Below, one piece after another: positions 1 to 7,586 of a stretch of 64,000 bases of DNA. Positions within the stretch are counted from its first letter, which is position 1. The number at the start of each line of letters is the position of its first letter. The stretch spans positions 347,111 to 411,110 of the forward strand of contig JBKBQA010000003.1 of assembly GCA_046292765.1 (NCBI GenBank), written 5' to 3'. The notes beneath the pieces were generated by a model. It did not search any database. It was not told where the DNA came from and saw only the letters and a program-made list of their open reading frames with translations. The DNA comes from PGZG01 sp046292765 (GTDB taxonomy: Bacteria; Pseudomonadota; Gammaproteobacteria; Pseudomonadales; Alcanivoracaceae). Position numbers and translations under genes: made by a program.

Positions 1-213
1 GGCGCTCGGTTCATGGCCCCGCCAATGGCAATCCGGCGGCAGATAGTTCCTCAAGTAGCCACCGCCTGCAGGCACATCGACGACAACATCGCCGGCCTTC
101 ACCCGAGTCCGCTGGATCAGTTGTTCGAATTCCTCGCGGCGGGCATCGGCAAAGGATCTCATGGCCTGCTCGTAGCTGCTGCCGCGGAGATCAAACAGGT
201 CGGTATAATTCAT
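1..213 (-). CDS. SAM-dependent methyltransferase, N-terminal part (cut by window edge)
   Basis: The first 71 codons read leftwards off the window edge. The start is the ATG at 211-213. Residues around 35-48 read VVVDVPAGGGYLRNYL, the glycine-rich SAM-binding motif I of class I methyltransferases (usually D-x-G-x-G-x-G, here VDVPAGGGYL). The substrate cannot be told because the C-terminal part is missing. It is divergent from the ATP-grasp gene, with a shared 5' region at 214-339. The fold is likely; the function is open. Confidence 0.6.
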   Translation of the reverse strand, partial: MNYTDLFDLRGSSYEQAMRSFADARREEFEQLIQRTRVKAGDVVVDVPAGGGYLRNYLPPDCHWRGHEPSA

Positions 214-339
214 TGTCGGCTCTAGGGCTGCCCTGAATCATGATGGGAAGGGCGTATGATTGGCGCCGAGTTTAGTAGCCGGTCGTGTCGGCGGCCAGAT
301 TCCCGAAGGTGTTTTTATAATGTTGAGACTCCAGTGGCC

Positions 340-1302
340 ATGACTGCGTGGTCTGATCGCGTGTTGTTTACCCTGGTGGCGATCTGGGTGTGGGTGCGTC
401 ATCCCCTTCTTGCTGCGGCTTATCTACGTCGTGGTCTGCGTCATGGACGCTTGCCGGCCGTGGCTGTACCGCGCTCTGCTGATGACAAGTTCTTCTGGCG
501 AAAAGTGTTTGACCATGACCCTCGGTTTACCCTGCTGTCAGACAAATTGGGTTGTAAGGCATGGGTGGCCGAGCGCACCTCGGCACTGAGGGTGGCGCCG
601 GTGCTTTGGCAGGGGCGCGATCCGGCGCAGATTCCCGATGAGGTGCTGACGGGGGATGTGGTGTTCAAGGCCAACCATGGTTGTGGCACCAACCAATTTA
701 TTCACGCTGGAGATGTCTGTCGCCACACCCTGACGGCACTGGGTCGCCGTTGGCTGCGCCGCGCCCATGGACGGCGTGATCACCAATGGGGCTATTTCAA
801 CATTGAGCGGACGCTGTTCATCGAGTCGATGATTGTGCCCGCCTCCGGTCCGCTGCAGGAGCTTAAGTTTTATGTGTTCGCTGGCCGCATCCGGCGTCTG
901 GTCCATATCGCCGACCGCTTCGGCGGCATTCGCGCCAGTGTCTGGGAGCGCAGCGATGTCGACTATGTGCGTGCCGAGCGGACGGCGGAAGTGGCGGGGC
1001 AGGTGTTGGACATCCCGTTGCCAGCAGTGGTGGGGCTCGCCAGCGAACTGGCGTCCAGGCTCGCCGCCCCCTTCGACCATCTGCGCGTCGATCTGCTGAC
1101 AGATGGTCAGCAGCTCTGGCTTGGCGAGCTGACTGTGTACAACCTCGGTGGCTACATTTCCGGGGATGGGCACGACCCGGACGCGCCAGTGAGCCGCCAC
1201 TGGGACCTCCGACGCAGTGCTTTCCTGCAGCAGCCGCCGCAGCGGGGGTGGCGCGCCCGATATGCCAAAGCCCTTTTGCGCGCGCTGCCGCCAATCTCTT
1301 AA
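340..1302 (+). CDS. TupA-like ATP-grasp family protein
   Basis: A cytoplasmic ATP-grasp fold enzyme of the TupA-like type, a family often linked to polysaccharide or teichuronopeptide synthesis. Visible family features are a lysine-glycine segment VVFKANHGCGTNQF, the central IERTLFIESMI and ELKFYVFAG strands, and a C-terminal metal/ATP segment VDLLTDGQQLWLGELTVYN. I chose the ATG at 340 (MTAWSDRV). An ATG at 256 is also in frame and has a purine-rich stretch before it, but would add 28 arginine-rich residues with no family look. The acceptor is unknown and no glycan cluster adjoins it. Confidence 0.6.
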   Translation: MTAWSDRVLFTLVAIWVWVRHPLLAAAYLRRGLRHGRLPAVAVPRSADDKFFWRKVFDHDPRFTLLSDKLGCKAWVAERTSALRVAPVLWQGRDPAQIPDEVLTGDVVFKANHGCGTNQFIHAGDVCRHTLTALGRRWLRRAHGRRDHQWGYFNIERTLFIESMIVPASGPLQELKFYVFAGRIRRLVHIADRFGGIRASVWERSDVDYVRAERTAEVAGQVLDIPLPAVVGLASELASRLAAPFDHLRVDLLTDGQQLWLGELTVYNLGGYISGDGHDPDAPVSRHWDLRRSAFLQQPPQRGWRARYAKALLRALPPIS

Positions 1303-1383
1303 CCGGATTGACGGTAATCGCGTGCAGGGAACGCCTGCCTGCCCCGACACACTGTATCCCTGCAAGAGGCCGGGGAGGACCGG

Positions 1384-2058
1384 ATGGCGATTCGGGATTG
1401 GCCGCGGGACGAGCGACCGCGGGAAAAGTTGATACATCGTGGAGCGGACTCCCTCAGTGATGCGGAGTTGCTGGCGATCTTCCTGCGGACGGGCCTGCGA
1501 GGGCGCACGGCGGTCGATCTGGGGCGGGATTTGCTTGGACGCAGCGGCGGGCTCCGGGAGCTCCTCGATATGCCGCTACCGAAGCTGCGCAGCCAGCCGG
1601 GGCTCGGTGATGCCCGACTGGCCCAGTTACTGGGCGCGCTGGAGCTTGGGCGCAGGTATCTGGCTGCTGAACTGGTGCGCGAGCATTCACTGACAAAGCC
1701 GGAGGATGCCGGACGCTTCCTTCTGGCCACCCTGCGACGCTACCCGCACGAAGTGTTTGCCTGTCTGTTTCTCGACAATCGTCACCGGGTGCTCGCCTTT
1801 GAGGAGCTGTTCCGGGGTACCATTGACGGCGCCGCTGTCTATCCCCGTGAGGTGGTGCGGCGGGCGCTCGATCACAATGCTGCCGCCCTGATTCTTGCCC
1901 ACAACCACCCTTCCGGGGTGGCAGAGCCCAGCGAAGCGGACCGCTCGATCACCCGCCGGCTGGTCGAGGCGCTGGGACTGGTCGACGTTCGGGTGCTGGA
2001 TCATCTGGTGATTGGCGACGGCCACTGGGTGTCGCTGGCGGAGCGCGGTTGGTTGTGA
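1384..2058 (+). CDS. radC: RadC / UPF0758 family JAMM protein
   Basis: A 224-residue RadC-family protein. It has an N-terminal helix-hairpin-helix-like region (about 1-95) and a C-terminal JAB/MPN domain with the metal-binding JAMM motif: H173, H175 and D186 in HNHPSGVAEPSEAD. The length is normal for the family. Its biochemical role is still unclear; the historic link to DNA repair in E. coli was withdrawn. It sits upstream of rpmB-rpmG, as in many gammaproteobacteria, but the rpmB promoter lies between them. Confidence 0.93.
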   Translation: MAIRDWPRDERPREKLIHRGADSLSDAELLAIFLRTGLRGRTAVDLGRDLLGRSGGLRELLDMPLPKLRSQPGLGDARLAQLLGALELGRRYLAAELVREHSLTKPEDAGRFLLATLRRYPHEVFACLFLDNRHRVLAFEELFRGTIDGAAVYPREVVRRALDHNAAALILAHNHPSGVAEPSEADRSITRRLVEALGLVDVRVLDHLVIGDGHWVSLAERGWL

Positions 2059-2093
2059 GCGCCGGTCATATCGGGCATTTGATCTGATCCGGC

Positions 2094-2122
2094 TTGTACC
2101 CCCGCTGGCCTTCTGGTATAAA
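2094..2122 (+). promoter_or_regulatory. Likely sigma-70 promoter of rpmB-rpmG
   Basis: TTGTAC at 2094-2099 and TATAAA at 2117-2122 are separated by 17 bases, close to the sigma-70 consensus and about 50 bases before the rpmB start. It would give the ribosomal protein genes transcription independent of radC. Confidence 0.6.
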
Positions 2123-2173
2123 ACGCGCCTTTTCCGGGGGCGTCTCCCCCGTGATCGATGTCGGAGCAAGACA

Positions 2174-2410
2174 ATGTCCAGAGTTTGCCAGGTTACCGGG
2201 AAGCGTCCGATTACGGGCCACCATGTTTCTCACTCGAACATCAAGACCAAGCGTCGTTTCGAGCCGAATTTGCACCACCACCGTTTCTGGGTTGAGTCCG
2301 AGAAGCGTTTTGTGCGTCTGCGCGTCTCCTCAAAGGGCATGCGGATCATCGACAAGCTGGGTATCGACGCGGTCCTGACCGACGTCCGTGCCCGTGGCAT
2401 CAAGGTCTAA
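2174..2410 (+). CDS. rpmB: 50S ribosomal protein L28
   Basis: A 78-residue protein starting MSRVCQVTGKRPITGHHVSH, the conserved start of bacterial L28, and ending VLTDVRARGIKV. The length matches the family. The ATG at 2174 is chosen because it gives the canonical N-terminus; the open frame continues upstream without meaning. It is followed after 11 bases by rpmG, the usual rpmBG operon, and both proteins belong to the large ribosomal subunit. Confidence 0.97.
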   Translation: MSRVCQVTGKRPITGHHVSHSNIKTKRRFEPNLHHHRFWVESEKRFVRLRVSSKGMRIIDKLGIDAVLTDVRARGIKV

Positions 2411-2421
2411 GGAGACAGGTC

Positions 2422-2592
2422 ATGGCCAAGAGCGGCGCTCGCGAAAAGATCAAGCTGGTTTCTACTGGTGGTACCGGTCACTTCTATACCACCACCAAGA
2501 ACAAGCGTAACCACCCGGAAAAACTGGAAATGAACAAGTTTGACCCGGTGCTGCGCAAGTATGTCCCGTATAAAGAAGGCAAGATCAAGTAA
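2422..2592 (+). CDS. rpmG: 50S ribosomal protein L33
   Basis: A 56-codon gene starting MAKSGAREKIKLVSTGGTGH and ending YVPYKEGKIK, typical of gammaproteobacterial L33. The zinc-binding cysteines of the C+ form are absent, so this is the cysteine-free form. A GGAGA ribosome-binding site lies just before the ATG. It is the second gene of the rpmBG operon and is followed by a strong terminator. Confidence 0.97.
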   Translation: MAKSGAREKIKLVSTGGTGHFYTTTKNKRNHPEKLEMNKFDPVLRKYVPYKEGKIK

Positions 2593-2619
2593 GCATTGCT
2601 GAACGATTCTGACTTCAAA

Positions 2620-2650
2620 TAAAAAACCCGGCATGGCCGGGTTTTTTATT
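2620..2650. terminator. Bidirectional rho-independent terminator
   Basis: A GC-rich stem, CCCGGC-ATG-GCCGGG, is flanked by A6 on the left and T6 on the right. It serves rpmG on the plus strand and the convergent desaturase gene on the minus strand. Confidence 0.9.
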
Positions 2651-2669
2651 GTCTGCCAAACCGCCGCGC

Positions 2670-3854
2670 TTACGCGCTAGCGGGCTGCACGGTATAGGAC
2701 TTGAGCTGTTCGGAGAAGTCCTGCAGGGCACGGATTCCGGAAGCCTCTGCCTCCCGGCACCACTCCCGCAGAGCCTCTACCATGTCCTGAGAGGAAGCGC
2801 TGGTACGCGACCAGACATCCTGCAGGCGCAGTCGGTACTCATAGATGGCAGCCAGCGTCTCGTTATTCGACACCAGCAGCGACAGCTTCTCCTTGCCCCG
2901 CTCAGTAATCAGGCTGTCTTCACGGTGCAGCAGGGTGCCGGCACGGCGGAAAAATGCACGAGTCGCTTCGGAGGCACGGGCCTTCTCTTCGCGGACCACC
3001 GGCATGATCACGTCCTGACGATAGCGGGCCATGACCTGAAACCGGTTCTGCATCAGAGCACGCAGGGTGTCCATATCTATGGTGGTCTTGTTCTCTGCGA
3101 ACACCGGGCGTGGTGGCACTTTGTTGACTTTGGCGAGCCGCAGCTTTTCGAACAGGCGGATCCAGGCCCAGCCCATATCGAACTCGAAGCGGCGTACCGA
3201 CAGCTTGGCCGAGTTCGGGTAGGTGTGGTGGTTATTGTGCAGTTCTTCACCGCCGATAAGGATGCCCCAGGGCACGATATTGCGCGAAGCGTCGCGGCAT
3301 TCGAAGTTTCGGTAGCCCCAGAAGTGGCCAATGCCGTTGATGACGCCAGCGGCAAACACCGGGATCCACATCATCTGTACAGCCCAGATGGTAATGCCGA
3401 TGGCGCCAAAGCAAAGCAGATTCATGGCGCCCATCAGGGCGATGCCGAGATTCGGGAAGCGACTGTACAGGCGGCGCTCAATCCAGTCGTCCGGGGTGCC
3501 GGCGCCGAAGCGGTCCAGTGTTTCCTGATTGCGGGCTTCGGCCTGATAGAGCTCTGCGCCCTCCCGAAGAACCTTGCCAATGCCTTTGACCACCGGGCTG
3601 TGCGGATCGTTTTCGGTTTCGCAAAAGGCATGGTGTTTTCGGTGAATCGCGGTCCACGCCTTGGTGTTGGTGGCGGTAGTGAGCCAGAGCCAGAAGCGAA
3701 AGAAATGGGCCAGCGCCGGGTGCAGATCCAGTGCCCGATGGGCTGAATGCCGGTGCAGGTAAACCGTGACGCTGACGATGGTGATGTGGGTCAGCGCCAG
3801 GATGATCAGTACCACCTGCCAGGCGGTTGGGGAAAACAGGCCGTTGAGACTCAT
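2670..3854 (-). CDS. Acyl-CoA/acyl-lipid delta-9-type fatty acid desaturase
   Basis: A membrane di-iron desaturase that introduces a double bond into saturated acyl chains. The three histidine boxes are visible: H34-H39 (HRHSAH), H71-H75 (HRKHH) and H206-H210 (HNNHH). Hydrophobic stretches near residues 10-30 and 135-180 fit the four-helix membrane fold. The C-terminal 150 residues are an extended helical tail, as in the Pseudomonas DesA/DesB-like enzymes. Start is the ATG at 3852-3854. Whether the substrate is phospholipid-bound or CoA-bound acyl chains cannot be told from sequence. Confidence 0.88.
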   Translation of the reverse strand: MSLNGLFSPTAWQVVLIILALTHITIVSVTVYLHRHSAHRALDLHPALAHFFRFWLWLTTATNTKAWTAIHRKHHAFCETENDPHSPVVKGIGKVLREGAELYQAEARNQETLDRFGAGTPDDWIERRLYSRFPNLGIALMGAMNLLCFGAIGITIWAVQMMWIPVFAAGVINGIGHFWGYRNFECRDASRNIVPWGILIGGEELHNNHHTYPNSAKLSVRRFEFDMGWAWIRLFEKLRLAKVNKVPPRPVFAENKTTIDMDTLRALMQNRFQVMARYRQDVIMPVVREEKARASEATRAFFRRAGTLLHREDSLITERGKEKLSLLVSNNETLAAIYEYRLRLQDVWSRTSASSQDMVEALREWCREAEASGIRALQDFSEQLKSYTVQPASA

Positions 3855-4053
3855 GGAAGTTCCACTGCGGGTTGAATTGTCTGCTGCTCTATTCTGACCC
3901 GATTTTGGGCCGAGCCGCCATCAGCGTACAGGGTGAAGTGTGACAGTTTGCGTCCACCCCCGTCATTTGCCATTGGCGCCAACGCCGGCGGCTGGTGCCG
4001 GCCGATACCCTGAGGTAACGTCGGTCGTCCCGAGCTGCCGTCGTCAGTGTGCC

Positions 4054-4863
4054 ATGCCAGAGTTACCTGAGGTTGAAACTACCTGCCGGGGCATCCGCCC
4101 GTATATGGAGGGGGCGGTGATCCGTCAGGTTCGCGTCCGCCAGCCGCGTTTGCGCTGGCCGGTGCCCGCCGAGGTGGCGACGTTGTCGGACGCCAGGGTA
4201 CTGGCGGTCCGCCGGCGCGCAAAGTTTGTTCTGGTGGATGTGCCTTCCGGCCAGCTGCTATTGCATCTCGGTATGTCCGGGAGCCTGCGGGTGGTGCCCG
4301 CTGATACGCCTCCGGGCAAGCATGACCATATTGATCTTGTGCTCGACACCGGCCTTTGTGTGCGGTTCAACGACCCGCGCCGATTCGGCGCCGTGCTCTG
4401 GAGTGGTGAGCCGGATGCCCACCCGTTGTTGGCCGGGCTCGGCCCCGAGCCGCTGGGACCAGACTTTTCCGGCGAATGGCTGGCGGCACGGTCGGTCGGC
4501 CGCCGTCAGTCGGTGAAGACCTTTATTATGGATAACCACACGGTGGTGGGGGTGGGGAACATCTATGCGCAGGAGAGTCTGTTTGCCGCCGGCATCCATC
4601 CGTCCCGGCAGGCCGGGCGAGTCAGCGCGGTGCGATACCAGCGCCTGGCAGGCGCCATCCGGGCAGTGTTATCCCGCGCCATCGAGGCGGGCGGCACCAC
4701 CCTGCGGGATTTTACCCGGGTAGACGGGCAGCCGGGATACTTCGCCCAGGCCCTGACAGTCTATGGCCGGGGCGGCGAACCCTGCCTGCATTGTGGCACC
4801 CCTTTGAAGGCCACCCGCCACGGTCAGCGGGCAACCTGCTATTGCCCCCAGTGTCAGCGCTGA
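4054..4863 (+). CDS. mutM: Formamidopyrimidine-DNA glycosylase (Fpg/MutM)
   Basis: A base-excision repair enzyme that removes 8-oxoguanine and formamidopyrimidines and cuts the abasic site. The start at 4054 gives the mandatory MPELPEVE N-terminus, in which the proline after the initiator is the catalytic nucleophile; an upstream in-frame extension is therefore rejected. The helix-two-turn-helix part and a C-terminal zinc finger (CLHCGTP...CYCPQC) are present. Its 269 residues are normal. A small membrane protein gene follows, as after mutM in Pseudomonas. Confidence 0.96.
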   Translation: MPELPEVETTCRGIRPYMEGAVIRQVRVRQPRLRWPVPAEVATLSDARVLAVRRRAKFVLVDVPSGQLLLHLGMSGSLRVVPADTPPGKHDHIDLVLDTGLCVRFNDPRRFGAVLWSGEPDAHPLLAGLGPEPLGPDFSGEWLAARSVGRRQSVKTFIMDNHTVVGVGNIYAQESLFAAGIHPSRQAGRVSAVRYQRLAGAIRAVLSRAIEAGGTTLRDFTRVDGQPGYFAQALTVYGRGGEPCLHCGTPLKATRHGQRATCYCPQCQR

Positions 4864-4981
4864 CGGGTTGCCCGGATGGGATCAAAAGTGTAGATTGTGA
4901 GCAATTGCCGTTTTATTAAGAACTTAGACGCCATAATGGCAGCGATACTTTAACTATAACAAGCAATCAGAGGGTTTCATC

Positions 4982-5335
4982 ATGCTGCGAGCAAAGCGCC
5001 CGTTTCTGGCCTCGATTCTCGCCTTCAGTCTCCTGTTCGCCGGCTGGGCACCCATGGCCCACGCCTTTGATCCGGACAGCGACCGCCCGGGGGAAATCTC
5101 CATGATGGCCGACGCCTTGCTGGCTCGACCGGTGCTGCTGGTCAGCACTGTGATTGGTCTTGGCCTGTTTACAGTGACGCTGCCGTTCAGTCTACTCGGC
5201 GACAATGTTGATGAAGCCGCTGAGGCGCTGGTCAAGGCTCCGGCCCGTGCGACCTTCCTGCGTTGTCTGGGATGCACCCCGGCGCAGCATGAACAGCGCC
5301 AGAACGAGCGCAGTACCGAACGCGCCAATCGCTGA
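4982..5335 (+). CDS. Small secreted or inner-membrane protein, unknown function
   Basis: A 117-residue protein with an N-terminal signal sequence (about 1-28, ending PMAHA) and a second hydrophobic helix, PVLLVSTVIGLGLFTVTLPF (about 50-70). The C-terminus (ARATFLRCLGC) is positively charged. Proteins of this kind follow mutM in pseudomonads and are sometimes labelled multidrug transporter, a name the sequence does not support. It is probably cotranscribed with the barrel protein 51 bases downstream. The function is unknown to me. Confidence 0.6.
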   Translation: MLRAKRPFLASILAFSLLFAGWAPMAHAFDPDSDRPGEISMMADALLARPVLLVSTVIGLGLFTVTLPFSLLGDNVDEAAEALVKAPARATFLRCLGCTPAQHEQRQNERSTERANR

Positions 5336-5386
5336 CAACCAGAAAATATGAGCGCGCCGCAGGCGCGTCGGGGAAGGAGTCGAATC

Positions 5387-5917
5387 ATGAAAAACAGTCT
5401 TCGCAATGTGATGCTGCTGGCAGCAATCGGTGCGACACCGTTGGTGGCGTCGGCAACCGAGGAAGGCATTGGCTATATCGGCGTCAACTACTTTCAGGTT
5501 GAGACCGATGATCGTTTCTTTGGTGGTGACAGCGTTGACACCGGTGATCTTGTTATCAGGGTTGGTGGCAAACTGACGGAGACTTTCACCTCCGAGCTGC
5601 GAGTGGGAATGACGGCAGTTCCGGAAGAGCAGGGCGGCATTGAGTACAAGAATGATTACTACATCGGTGGCATGTTGCGGATGCAAAAGGCCTATGCGGG
5701 CTTCACTCCGTACCTTGGCATCAGCTACACCTTTATCAAGGAAAGCCTGACGGGCGCCGGTTCCGCGACCTTGCGGGATTTCGGTTATGCCGCCGGTGCG
5801 GATATCCGTCTCGGTGAAAAACTGGGCGTCAATCTGGAGTACTGGGTGATGACTGGCGATCCCACCAATGACATTGATCGCAAGGGACCATCAGTGGGTG
5901 TGTTCTACAGATTCTGA
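5387..5917 (+). CDS. Outer-membrane beta-barrel protein
   Basis: A 176-residue protein with a signal peptide (MKNSLRNVMLLAAIGATPLVASA), then alternating strands with aromatic ends and a terminal phenylalanine (GVFYRF), the outer-membrane insertion signature. The size fits an eight-strand OmpA/opacity-type barrel. I start at the ATG at 5387, which has a GGAAGGAG ribosome-binding site 7 bases before it, rather than 13 codons upstream. A secreted vWA lipoprotein gene follows after 37 bases, so the two may be coexpressed. Ligand unknown. Confidence 0.72.
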   Translation: MKNSLRNVMLLAAIGATPLVASATEEGIGYIGVNYFQVETDDRFFGGDSVDTGDLVIRVGGKLTETFTSELRVGMTAVPEEQGGIEYKNDYYIGGMLRMQKAYAGFTPYLGISYTFIKESLTGAGSATLRDFGYAAGADIRLGEKLGVNLEYWVMTGDPTNDIDRKGPSVGVFYRF

Positions 5918-5954
5918 AGGCCGCGTGCAGCGGTGACTTTGCAGGTCGGACGGA

Positions 5955-7541
5955 ATGATAATAATGAAACCGTATAAAGCGATTGCCACCCTGCTTGCTG
6001 TCTTTTCGCTGGCTGCGTGTGGGCCCGGCAGTGATCCTGATGGGCTGGTGTTGGGGAGCCTGAGTGTCAGTGTTCAGGGGCTGGAGCCGGGTGACGTGCT
6101 TGAGGTCACGTTGCGCAGCGAAACCCTGAACATTACTGCCAATGGCGTGAGCACCTTTACCACCCGGGTGGATTTGAACAGAACCAACACCCTGACCATC
6201 GACAGTTCGCCACCCGCCCGCCCTTGCCGGTTCAGTAATGGTTTGACGACGATTTCCTCTCGCAATACAGTTCAGAACGTGTTCTGCGGTGTCGGCGTGA
6301 ACAGTGCACTTCCGTTTGTGCCCGGGATGCCGTTCCAGCTGCGTGGCTGGAGTGCGGCAAGTGCCCCCCCCTCCCTGATTGTGGCGACCATCGGCATTAT
6401 CGACCTTAACGGCAATCCGCGTACCGGTGCTACCGTCAATGATTTCCGCTTCTTTGATGGTCCGAACCAGATAGTGAACTCCACCGAGGCGCCCATTCAT
6501 GTGGAGGCGGTGCCGTTGACCAATCTCACCTTGCGTACGGCGCTGGTGCTGGATATCAGCCGCAGTTTCACGGCAACAGATATTGACACTATCAAAGCCG
6601 CCGCCATCTCTGCTGTGGCAACGCTGCAGTCGTTTCAGGAGATGTCGATTTTCGTATTTGACAGTGCCGTCACCCAGTTGACCGGTTACACCAATGACGC
6701 CGCAGTGCTGACTGCAGCGATCAATAGCATCCCCCGTGAGCCTGAGGCGCGGGACAACGCCACCAATCTTTACGGCGCGGTGCGTGATGCAGTGCAGTCC
6801 TGGGATGATCTGGTATTTCTGGATCAGGCCGATATCGGCTACGCCGTCCTGATCACCGATGGCGAGCACAACGCCAATGGCCTGAGCTATCAGGATATCG
6901 AAGATGACATTGGTGGTCGCGAGGTGTTCGCGATTGCCATTGGTTCGGCGGTGGATATTCCCGCTCTGCGAGAGGTCGCGGGTGATCCGGATGGCCGTTT
7001 CGGCAAGGTTGTGCAGATATCCTCTGTAGCGGACCTCGCCGGGGCCTTTGTCGAGATTGCCCAAAAGCAGATTGCGCTGGTGTCCGGATTGCACATTGTT
7101 TACCACCTGTCACCGAAGCGGGACATCGGGGAGCCGGATGAACACAGCTTCTCCATCGAAGTGGGTGATTTCAACTTCTGCATCATTGCAGTGGGAGAGG
7201 ATTTCGATGGTTTCTGTCGCTTTACCGTGATCTACGACAGTCAGGGTTTCACCAGCAACAGTGGCCTGATTCTGGTGCCCAACGCGGGTGCACTGGAGCC
7301 AAACGGCGAGATCGATTTTGCGGTCCCGGCCTGGCTGCCCTGCGGCGGTGCGACCCCGAACTACAGCTGGAATCTGAATGTGATCAACGGCGCGGCGACG
7401 GGTGCCGTCGTTCCGGCGACGGACGATCGGATATACAGGATTACCCTCGGTCCAACGCCGCCGATTGAGCTGGAGCTGTCGGTGCAGGATCTCAACTCAC
7501 CGGGTTGTGCTGCGTCCTTCCCATTATTGCTCGCACCATGA
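5955..7541 (+). CDS. von Willebrand factor A domain lipoprotein
   Basis: A 528-residue exported lipoprotein: the lipobox LAAC (about residues 19-22) follows a hydrophobic leader. A vWA domain spans about 190-375, with an intact MIDAS metal site (DISRS near 200 and TDGEH near 300), so it likely binds a partner through a divalent metal. The flanking parts look like beta-sandwich segments rich in cysteine (PCRF, FCGV, FCII, FDGFCRF, PCGG, PGCAAS). The start may be 5955 or the ATG at 5964. The partner is unknown; the barrel protein next door is one candidate by position only. Confidence 0.75.
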   Translation: MIIMKPYKAIATLLAVFSLAACGPGSDPDGLVLGSLSVSVQGLEPGDVLEVTLRSETLNITANGVSTFTTRVDLNRTNTLTIDSSPPARPCRFSNGLTTISSRNTVQNVFCGVGVNSALPFVPGMPFQLRGWSAASAPPSLIVATIGIIDLNGNPRTGATVNDFRFFDGPNQIVNSTEAPIHVEAVPLTNLTLRTALVLDISRSFTATDIDTIKAAAISAVATLQSFQEMSIFVFDSAVTQLTGYTNDAAVLTAAINSIPREPEARDNATNLYGAVRDAVQSWDDLVFLDQADIGYAVLITDGEHNANGLSYQDIEDDIGGREVFAIAIGSAVDIPALREVAGDPDGRFGKVVQISSVADLAGAFVEIAQKQIALVSGLHIVYHLSPKRDIGEPDEHSFSIEVGDFNFCIIAVGEDFDGFCRFTVIYDSQGFTSNSGLILVPNAGALEPNGEIDFAVPAWLPCGGATPNYSWNLNVINGAATGAVVPATDDRIYRITLGPTPPIELELSVQDLNSPGCAASFPLLLAP

Positions 7542-7545
7542 TGCG

Positions 7546-7586
7546 AAAATGAAAAAAGCCGGGCATCGCCCGGCTTTTTTCATTTT
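7546..7586. terminator. Bidirectional rho-independent terminator
   Basis: An inverted repeat with core GCCGGGC-ATC-GCCCGGC is flanked by AAAATGAAAAAA and TTTTTTCATTTT, so it works on both strands. It ends the vWA gene and the convergent ggt gene, whose stop codon lies within it. Confidence 0.9.

Noticed and set aside
538..1437. 299-codon minus-strand frame over the ATP-grasp gene
   Set aside because: It is antisense to a gene with clear family motifs and its product has no recognisable domain; typical GC-rich shadow.
2649..3746. 365-codon plus-strand frame over the desaturase gene
   Set aside because: The minus strand encodes all three histidine boxes; this frame is a shadow.
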